From NCBI GenBank assembly GCA_021904315.1, contig CM038924.1:17070051-17134050 (forward strand): a stretch of 64,000 nucleotides of DNA, written 5' to 3'. This DNA comes from Sphagnum magellanicum (Eukaryota > Streptophyta > Sphagnopsida > Sphagnales > Sphagnaceae). Under the pieces are notes generated by a model that worked only from the letters and a program-made list of their open reading frames with translations, ran no database searches and was not told the origin of the DNA. This document shows positions 55,017 to 64,000 of this stretch, one piece after another (the stretch's first letter is position 1; each line of letters starts with the position of its first letter). A program made the translations under genes and the position numbers.

Positions 55017-58000
55017 TCATGTTAGGTAGCCTTCAAGTTGAGTGAATGGGCACAGTTGCAGATTCTCAACATGTAAACTACTGTTGGAGTTGATCACATC
55101 AAAAGCTTGTCTTCCATTGTAGTTGAAAGGGAAAGTTTTGAATCAACAATAAGTTAGTTAGTGAATGGCTTGTGGTTTAAGGTTCCAGCATTCAACACCC
55201 ACTGAAGCTTGATAACTAAAGATCATCATGACAGACCTAATGGCTCTCTCCTTTATGGCAAGCCGAAAGTCCAAGAATGTTGGGCTGTTAGTAGAAACAG
55301 AAAATGAAATAAGCAGCCATAGAACCATCTGTTCTTTGCTCTTCTTTCATAAAGACCACAGGTCCTTTAAGGTTTTTTTGAAACAACCAGAATCAACCGG
55401 TCGTCTCTTCTGATTTTTTTCAAATAACTGGAACTGATGATTCTCTGGATCTGGAACTCACAACCTGAGTCCTGACAAAGTAAAAACAACTGCTAAACAT
55501 TCCTCAAAATGTGAGACCAAATGAAATTTACATCCTTGGCTAGTCCATTTCTAGTGCTGATCTGATCCTATCCATTCTTAGTCCATCCCCATAATTTTTA
55601 GTTATTGTATTTTGCACTACACTCAAAGGTGATCCATTTATGGTCCCCATTCCTCTTAGTTGATCTACTTTTAAGTAGGTAATTTAGATTTGAATACTTT
55701 TATCAATTTTGTGAACAAAATTTTATCCTAATCTAGTAACTAGATATAATATAATTTTCATGTTGAGTTGATACATTTTTGAAATTCATAAAATTGCTAT
55801 TGATAACATTATGGTAAGATCTGATCTATTTCAACTACTGATAGGTTTTGGTGGTCATAGGTCATATATCATAGATAAGTTTGAAAAGAGTTTAGTAGGA
55901 TGCAAGGATAGGACTACAAGAGATATAGATTTGAAAATAGGGACAAACATGGAGAATGAGGGATTAAGGTAGGAGAGGAATATACATAGAAAGGCAAAAA
56001 AATAAGAAAAAATGGCAAAGGGACAAAATGAAGGAAAGAAATAGATGGCAACGTACATGATTTATATTTTAATTAAATTCATGCAATTATCGTGTTATAA
56101 TTTTGCATAAAATTATGCGTTGTTTGTGTATTAAACATTCACATTCACATATGTCATTAAAAAAAATGTTTCATCCATTTAAATATTTAAATATTGAATA
56201 TGTACGAATTTCATTCATATTAATCATAACATAGAATTTATGCAATTTTTTTACAAATTTATGAATTTTGGTAAGTTTGTGATGGTTTTTTATTCAAGGA
56301 ACTTGATAGATGACCAAAGGCCAAGATGATTGAGAAAAAAGGGCAAATCCAATGCTAGAAAAAACATGTGTCATTTTGCACTTGTCATTGAAGTATTGAT
56401 GCACCCTTGGTTCCTTGAGGAACAATATGAGGGACCAACTATAGCGACAAGGTCTTAGCCATAAAAATCATTTGTTGTTAAGCCACAAAATGCAATAAAG
56501 TTAAAGGACATATTGTAGAAGTCCAAAAACCCACTAAGGTCTTCTAGTGTCTCCTAAGGAAAATTCATAGATGGAGAGGAGGTGGTAGATGAGTAAACTA
56601 AAAATAGGAGCTTAATATGAGGAGGACGAAAAGGTTCAAGTGTAAAAGGACAAGGATGCATGGAGCTATGGAACAACCACCTCCACCTCTAACACATTTA
56701 CCATTCGTAGAAATTTTGCATCACACACAAGCGAAAAGGCCATGTTCTCCAATAGTAGAAACATAGTCTAATAATGCAAAGGGAGGAAGTACATGCAAAG
56801 AAGGAATGGGATCAATATGTGATTCCAACCATAGAATCTTGAACAACCATGTTCACCAACACATTCAACAACAATAATACCAAAACAATAAGTGAATCTT
56901 AAACTTGCACTTGTGACACCATAAGAAAATATGCTAGGTTTTTCTATAGGTTTTTGTGTAGGAGGTCTTGAATTCCAAGTTTATAAAAGCATTGGACAAT
57001 CATTAAAGGAACATTCTAAGGATGCCAGTTCATTGTTTCACGCTCCAAGAACATCAAGTTCATTATTATATTGGACAAGAGGTGAAACACCATTAAAAGG
57101 TTGTTCCATGAAATGGCATAGTATGTTATGATGTTGGAAATGTTAAGGTTAAAATTACAATATCAATATTTTGAAGCTAATAAGTTGTAGTTAACAATGG
57201 AATATTAGATTACATTTAAATAAATATAAGGTTTAAAATAACAATTGAACCAACACAAAAAGTTTAGCAGAAGAAGAAGTTAGTTTTAAAATATCAACAA
57301 TTCAATAAGGGTGCAAATGAGATAACATGAACCACACTTGCTTATTTAAAGGACTGCTTTTGGAAGAATATATATTTTAAATATTAAAAAAAATTATTTA
57401 AATTTTATTATTATTATATCAAGGTTTATTTAAAAGATTTCAAAATATATGTAATTTTCAAAAGTTTTGAAGTCTATTTATAGCTTAAAAAACACACATT
57501 ATAGTGCTTAATGAGTGCTTTTGAAAGCTTTTTATTCATCAAATATTTCTCAAAATAATTCACATGTTCCAATGATATATTATGAACTTTAATATATAAA
57601 AAAATCTTATACTTTCAACACCAAATTAAATTATCACTTCTAAACATGAAAAATTAAACATGCATTACATTTATTGTGACTCCTATTAATGTGACTACAT
57701 TCATAAGGTACATATGGATTTTTTCAATGAAAATTAAAAGAAATGTAATTTGGAACTACATGTAGATGCATTAAAATAGGTTAAGGTGGAAAAAAAAATG
57801 TTATAGTTAAAATTGAAACATTAGGATGATAAATATGAAAAGTTGAAAACACATGTTTGGGAGTGCACCTTAGTGTGTTACATTGACTACACACAACAGT
57901 AAATGATATCATATTGTAATTGAATAATAGTAACAAATTTTACAAAATCTAGAGCGAGATTTAACAATAGTTATGAAGGTGCATGAGGAGGCATTCCCCA

Positions 58001-59184
58001 ATTTATTATATGAGTCCCCACCACAAATTGCATAGTATAAAACAAATAGTCTTAAATTTGAAGTAGAATTAACAAGTCCAAGTGGAAAGGTTGTAAAAAT
58101 GAAAGTAGAAACAACAATAAACATGAAGAAATGAAAGGTGGAAGCATAATGGAGATGGCCTAGGGAATAGATGAAGTAGCACAATAATAGGAAAAGCTTT
58201 TAGCAAATTTGTTTATTATCATAGATCAAAGTCACATACAACAATCAACACATTCATTGTTTATACAATTAGATTTTACATATCATGTGACAATATCAGC
58301 AACTATAATATTTATAGATTTTGTGACAGCATTTGTACCATAAGTTTTTGTACTAAAGGGGAGGATAATGGCCATACACCATTCAAGGGGGAGGTTCAAT
58401 GACAACAACCTAACTCAATAGTAAAAGATTAGATAATTCAAGGTTCAATGCAGGAATCTATAATGAAATATTAAGTACTTTATAAACCTTAGTAATTATA
58501 TTAGTAGGTTCAATTTTGTGCTTTATATTTTCAAGATTTTGAAGAGGGAATCCAAAGTAAAGGAGGGTAATGTTAAGGGTTGGTGAGGACTTGCATTGTA
58601 GTTTTGGACTTATTAGAACAAAAGAAAGGATTTGAATTATACTTTTGGAGGGAATATTTGAATTCATTTTCTTCTGTGAAAATGTTCATGAAGAGAATAT
58701 GACAAGGAGATCATTACTAGGGATATGATTTCAAAGTAGAAGAGAGGAAGAAGAAGAATTCAAACATGAAAAATTGCTTTGGATTTTGTGTTTAAATTAA
58801 TTTATGTTCATTTTGTTTTAAGCAATGAAGAATAATATGAATTTTGTTGCATCCTAATAATAATTGTGTATTTGAAATAATAGGATTATTATTATAATAG
58901 AAATATATATCGTCTATATTTCTTTCTGTAATATTTTAGATGTAAAGATTGAAGTGTAAATTTCATGGTAAGAAGTTTTAGTTTAGGAATTGCACAAGTT
59001 AATGCTTACCAATAATGTTTTGAAACATTGCTAAGTTTAATTGATGGTACCATTAATCCCATTTATTCTTACATCTACTATTGCATATACTACTACATTC
59101 TTTGTGGATTTGGACCTTTCATCACATGGGCCTAGCGTAACCTAAACCCCAAATCTATGTCCATGTTAGTGGAGAAGTCTAAGA
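55017..59184. other. AT-rich intergenic DNA
   Basis: The first few hundred bases include the glucanase 3' UTR. The rest is AT-rich with no recognised gene. Purine-rich phrases followed by GTTAAGGGTTGG near 58,560-58,585, and GGGGAGGATAATGG near 58,359, recall polypurine-tract/LTR junctions, but no LTR pair was found. Confidence 0.35.
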
Positions 59185-59480
59185 CCACTAGAACAAAAGT
59201 GGCAATTTATGCCTAATCTTTGCAATTAGTTTTTAATTGCAAATGACATTTGTGACTAACATCCCATTAGTGGTGTTGGAAAAGTTGCATATGACATTGG
59301 TCGCAAATGATAATGAACTTTGGATGTAAGAAAAACTTAACAAAATACACCTTCATCCTTTGATTGGCCATATATGTATTGTCATTTACAACTAAAAATT
59401 TGCAACTATTTTGGTGAACAATGAGAACAAATGATGTGTTGCCACATGTCCCATCTATTATTTATTTTAAATATCTTAAA
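59185..59480. mobile_element. Possible CACTA-type subterminal region
   Basis: CACTAGAACAAAAGTGGC (from about 59,187) resembles the CACTACAAGAAAA ends of plant CACTA elements. It is followed by short subterminal-type repeats of TTGCAA(C/T) and ATTTGCAAC in both orientations. No opposite end or transposase was found, so this is weak. Confidence 0.25.
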
Positions 59481-59599
59481 CATAAATTTGAAATAATCTA
59501 AGATGTTTAATTTATATGTTTGGAATTTTTTTGATTGTGACATGTGGCAAATCAAAATTTGCCATGTTAAATTTGTCCAAAATCAATTTACGTAAGTAG

Positions 59600-59790
59600 G
59601 TGAATATGTATGTAGGCCGAACAAAATAGGTAAGTAAAAAGGATCTACCTACCTATTTATTTAGACTAGGCACCTACCTACCTACCTAGGTTAGAATCCT
59701 AGATATATATTTAGGTAGGTAGATAAGCAAGTAGTTAGTTTGATAGGTTGGTTAGGGAATTAAGGTAAGTAAGGGGTAGGTACATAAATT
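59600..59790. repeat. GTAG/CTAC low-complexity block with inverted symmetry
   Basis: CTACCTACCTAT and CACCTACCTACCTACCTAGG (about 59,644-59,690) face TTTAGGTAGGTAGATAAG and GGTAAGTAAGGGGTAGGTAC (about 59,710-59,782). The two halves can pair over TAGGTAGGTAG-like stretches. Confidence 0.6.
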
Positions 59791-59799
59791 GTTTTTGAA

Positions 59800-61550
59800 A
59801 ATTTTGGGTTAAGCCTTTTTAATTGACTCGTCCCATATGGCCCATGTTATTTAATATGAAAATGTAAGAAAAAAACCTTATTTATATACTTTTCAAGATG
59901 AAAACGGAAGACAAAATTTATGGGATAGAATTTGAATTTGCAACTTAATTGTAAACTATATTCTAATTAAAGAGTTTAGTTGCAAACTACTTACAACTAG
60001 AAGGCTTATTACACATCTTTAATCCTTTTTTTAAAAATTATATAATTAAATAAGTATGTGACTAACTAACTAGCTTACTAATTAACTAATGAAAAACCTA
60101 GTTATTCATTAATTAATTATTTAATAAACTACCTAATTCAATATTTAAAAAAATAATAGACTAATTACACATAGTAATTTTTAGTTACATAATCATATAT
60201 TGAATAATTATTTAAAATATTGGGCAAAAACATGGTAAAGTAGACAACTAAATATCCTTGGCAATCTACTTAACAAGTAGAAAGAAAATAACAACAAAAT
60301 CCATCATAAACCATTTGTATGTGGAATATTTTTACTTGAATGATCAAAAACAAAATAGTTCTTCACTATTGTGCATTAACTTTCAAACTTCACATTATAA
60401 AAGTAAGTTAAAAGCAGATTTTTAAAAATACAAATAGAACATATGGCATGCACTATGGAGGTGGATTCAAAACAAGGTTTAGATCTAATGTGGGCACACA
60501 TGCAAATTAATGTTAGCAAAATGAATAAGGTCAAAAGTAGTCACTTTAATACTCTTAGGAAAAGTTATAAATGAGGATGAGTTCAAAGCAAAAATTAATT
60601 AAAAGATTTTAAACTTGTAAAATTAGAAATCTCCATCCCATCCATGGTTAGTAAGATTGGGCATTTGTTTGCCTATGATTTCAAATTTGAAGTCCATTTA
60701 ACATCTATGCAAAATGTTTGTAAAGATAACTGTGGTTCTAAACAAAGCTATGTATTTAAGTTTTTTGGAATGAAACCTTTTCATCAATTGTCTCCATTTC
60801 CTTTCCAATCCAACAATCCAACACTCCGCTTACATTATGTACACATCAACAACCACAATGTTGTTCATTGAATAGATTATCTTGTGCCTGTTAAACCAAA
60901 CTTTGTGGGCCACATCATTGTAAAAATGCAATCACATCAAATGAGTCAATGATGATGAAGGACTTAAATACTACAATCTTTTTTTGGTCATTTTCACTTT
61001 ATCATAGAAAGGACTTTTGGGATGAAATCTTTTGCAATATGTTACTAAAAATACATATAATTTTTTCAATACATCACATTTTTTGTATTAACTTTTCATG
61101 AATAACTAAGAATTCTAAAAAAATGTATAGATTTTACCAAATTATGTGTTTTTTTGAAAAATTGTCTTAATTTCAAATTTTATGAAAATATTTTAGTTAT
61201 TTAACGTTTTTTTACCTCATAAACTACAACTTTGTTTTAGATGTCATGTACATTACACCCCATTTACATGTGGTAAAGGATTTTTGAAATTATGTTCAAT
61301 AGATTTTTAATTTTTAAAAATTTTAAATTTCACAACTTTCAAATTGTGAGTTTTTTTTAATGTGGATAATCAATTAATATCATCTCAAATTTTTTTTCAT
61401 CAAAATTCCTTTATAAAGATAGTCTTTAATTTAATAATTTGTAAAATTGATTATTTTTTATGCAACTATTTTTCAAGTTCAAAGGTCTTTTATTAAAACC
61501 AAAACCCAAAATATTTTTTTTGAATATTTTTTTTGAATTCTTCAACGTTC
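59800..61550. other. AT-rich intergenic DNA
   Basis: No gene recognised. It contains several TAACTAACTAATTAAC-type low-complexity stretches (about 60,060-60,130). Confidence 0.4.
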
Positions 61551-61559
61551 ATATTAGTC

Positions 61560-61960
61560 ATTTAGCACTACATTCCATGATTAACATGGCATTAAAGTGG
61601 CACCACAAAAATATATCTAACAATTTTACAATTTTTATAAAGTTTTGGCAGTTGCCCAACATGCTTTTGGTTCGTTTGATTGTGACTACACCCATAAGGT
61701 TTATGGATCTTGATGAACGTGCCATCAATGAACCCAATGCAACCCTGGAATTATAATATGGTGATGCCCAATACAATTTATTCTTATATTGTGGGCCATT
61801 AGAATTGATCCCCAACTACATCATTGATGAAATATGTTTTAAGGATGGCATTATCACAAACGAGATTGTTCAACCAATTCCATAAAAAATGCATCATAAA
61901 TGCAAACATTGTCATGTTTCATGTACAAAAGTGAACTACAAAAAACACTATTTTATCAAT
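61560..61960 (-). pseudogene. HARBI1-like (PIF/Harbinger) nuclease fragment
   Basis: On the minus strand, broken frames read YFINDVVGDQF.WPTI, then FQGCIGFIDGTFIKIHKPY (about 61,690-61,750). This is the GC-G-IDGT..KI..P block with the first catalytic Asp of DDE_Tnp_4 nucleases, preceded by the usual WP. Downstream similarity fades and stops appear. It is a distinct subfamily from the copy at 26.8-27.8 kb, which has IIDGSHIPL. Confidence 0.65.
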
Positions 61961-62035
61961 TTTGAAAAACACCTTGTTCAAATGTGGTGATCACATATAA
62001 ACCCATATTGTAATTTGAAACTTTAAAACCAAAAT

Positions 62036-62365
62036 TTAAACCCAAACCCTTAAAATTAAAACCCTAACCTTTACCTTTAAAAGTAAAACCCTAAACACAA
62101 ACCGTAAAACTAAAACCTTAATCCTCAAACCCTACTTTGAATGCTAAATCTAACCTCCCTAAAACTAAAACCCTAATCTCAACACTTTAAACTACAAGCC
62201 TAACTTTAATCCTAAAACTAAAATTGTAATCCTAACTCCAAATCACCGAAGCTATAATCCAAACCCCCAAACCCAAACCTTAAAACCAAATCCTTAATTC
62301 AAACTTTAATTTCAAATCCAAAAATCCAAACCCAAATCAAAATCCTAAAACCAAAACTTTAAATT
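62036..62365. repeat. Degenerate AAACCCTAA-like array
   Basis: About 330 bp made of variants of AAACCCTAA/AAAACCTTAAT on the plus strand, related to the plant telomere unit CCCTAAA but heavily mutated and with variable spacing. Confidence 0.55.
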
Positions 62366-63059
62366 CAAGATTTCAATGTGTTGTTCACTTGTGGATTGTA
62401 TGTGGCACATAATGGTGGGTACCATTAGTAACATCACCTCATCAAGTTTGACAAAAGTGAAATTCATCAAAGTTTTAAACAACCTTTGTATTGTTCATGT
62501 AATAGGGAGTGCATTTGAAACTCCTACATCGAAATCCATTAACTAGCCCACACCCTTGTTGAACTCATTTATTGATAAACAAAATGTACAATTTTACAAA
62601 ACATGTACACAAAAATCTCATTATTCTTATGCATGCATGTTCAAACTAAACACAATGTGTAGATTCAAATTCAAAAAATAACAAAACAAACTTTCATGCA
62701 TGTTATTAAAAATGAACAAGAATACAAATGATTCAAACTTATCTCCTTATATATATTTAAATGATTTTTGCTAATAACTAAAGTAGTTACCTAACTAAGT
62801 AGGAATTGATATACTAACTAATAATTAATTAGTGAACATTTATATAAATTATAATTTAACATATATAAATATAAAATGGACAAGGAGTTAAAATTATATT
62901 TCTCATAAAATTAAAACCATGGCACAAAGATGAAGCCATGATCTCCAAACTAAAAAACCCCTCCAATAGCAAGGGTCATGGTTTACCTTTTTGCACAAGG
63001 TTAAACATAAAATTTGGATTGTATTTTTGATTTTGATGTTTAAGAACAGGGATAAAAAT

Positions 63060-64000
63060 AAAAGGTTTGGATTTTGAAATAAAATTTTGATAACCCCTAT
63101 ACACCTAAATAGGGCCTATGTAGCACCCAAGGTATCTCTTCACCTAAGTAACCTAAAAAATGACAACTATGTATGCCTTCATTTAGGTAGGCCCCTATGC
63201 AATCTTTATTAATTATCTCCTAGGTAGCTTTTAAATAATTCTTAAGTATCTTCTAAATAGCTCCAAAAGTAGCCTCATAGGCATCACCTAACTTAAAAAG
63301 TTCTTATGTAATCTTAAGCTAGTTCTAATAACCCTAAAAATCCCTGGATATCTCCTAACTTAGGAAATCCTTGGATAATCTCCCAATAGTCCATTAAGTA
63401 TGCTCTAACTTAAGAAGTTTTTATGTCTAGTTTTCTAAATACCCCTTTGATAGCAAATTGACCCTTAAATTGCCCCAAAATAATATTTACATAACCCCTA
63501 AATAGCACCCTTAACATGGAAAGTTTTTAGGTAGTTTCTTAAATAATCTTTAAGTAGCCCCAAGATAGCCTCATATAGAACCCCACAAATATCCCTTAAC
63601 TTAGGAAGTCCTTAGATAGGAACTTAAATTATCTTCTAGGTAGTCATAAAATAGCCAAAAATAACCCCTTAGGTAACTCAAAAATAACCCCAATATAATT
63701 TTATAAGGAGCCCCTAACTCAGAAAGTCATTAGATAAAGAGGCCTAAATAGTTCCTTAGGTGAATAAGTGACCCATGGGTAACTAGATAGGTGACCTATG
63801 GGTAAATAGGTAGCTGATTAATTCTTGGGTAAGTAGATAGGTAACCCCTAGGTAGATAGGTGGGTAAGTAGCCTATGGGTAAGTAGATAGGTAGTTCACA
63901 AGTAAGAAGTTAAGTCTACCTAAACTTGTTAACCCCTACTAGGTAGCCCTTATTCGGTAATCCTAGTCTATGGTCATGAAGGTAAACCGTAGTGTGGTTA
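63060..64000. repeat. Degenerate CCTAAATAG / GTAGATAGG array
   Basis: From about 63,100 to 63,730, phrases like AACCCCTAAATAGC, TAACTTAGGAAGTCCTTA and CTTAAATAATCTT recur at irregular spacing. From about 63,740 to 63,915, ~30-bp units TAGGTGACCTATGGGTAAG and TAGATAGGTAG take over. The array runs to the window edge. No gene content. Confidence 0.55.

Noticed and set aside
58350..58590. Polypurine-tract-like phrases suggesting an LTR junction
   Set aside because: No primer binding site, no second LTR and no gag/pol similarity nearby.
1..64000. CRISPR arrays, bacterial operons, rRNA or complete tRNA genes
   Set aside because: None seen. The tRNA-like GATTCGAAC motifs lack a full cloverleaf, and the tandem arrays lack spacer/repeat regularity.

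Overview
This window looks like nuclear DNA from a land plant. The genes are plant-type families (UDP-glucose dehydrogenase, organellar ribosomal protein uL3, a DUF716/TMEM45 membrane protein, ETF-beta, an LRR/F-box protein and a GH17 beta-1,3-glucanase). They carry short GT-AG introns and sit as islands of moderate GC in long AT-rich DNA full of decayed transposons and degenerate tandem repeats. The repeat-rich spacers and the style of the transposase relics suggest a gymnosperm or a seed-free plant rather than a compact angiosperm genome. That placement is inference; nothing here fixes the clade.

Layout. 1-3,200: no recognised gene; a small foldback and a GC-rich LTR-like repeat. 3,400-6,650: a large inverted repeat with arms of about 400 bp, followed by a ~46-bp degenerate array. 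9,604-10,790 (-): a pogo-like (DDE_1) transposase pseudogene. 15,350-17,430 (+): UGD with a single coding exon and a promoter-like block. 19,640-21,050: a ~44-bp and a ~35-bp tandem array, then 21,173-23,209 (+): organellar uL3 in five exons. 25,857-26,520 (+): a LINE reverse-transcriptase fragment, then 26,826-27,790 (+): a PIF/Harbinger pseudogene, then a 186-bp tandem array. 29,330-29,790 (-): a hAT-like N-terminal fragment. 35,482-37,379 (+): a two-exon TMEM45 gene. 39,935-41,638 (-): complete ETFB in five exons. 43,399-45,111 (-): an intronless LRR/F-box gene. 47,095-48,720 (-): a hAT transposase pseudogene. 53,373-55,016 (+): a three-exon GH17 glucanase. 55,017-64,000: AT-rich DNA with a HARBI1-like fragment at about 61,560-61,960 (-) and low-complexity GTAG/CTAC and CCCTAAA-like arrays.

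The genes do not form a cluster or pathway. UGD (UDP-glucuronate for matrix polysaccharides) and the glucanase (beta-1,3-glucan/callose) both act on walls; uL3 and ETFB are organellar. All intron and exon boundaries were read from GT-AG signals plus reading-frame continuity and match the family proteins, but no transcript data were available. I found no coherent novel multi-gene system. The most unusual material is structural: two near-perfect short hairpins, tandem arrays placed in promoters and introns, and nested repeats.
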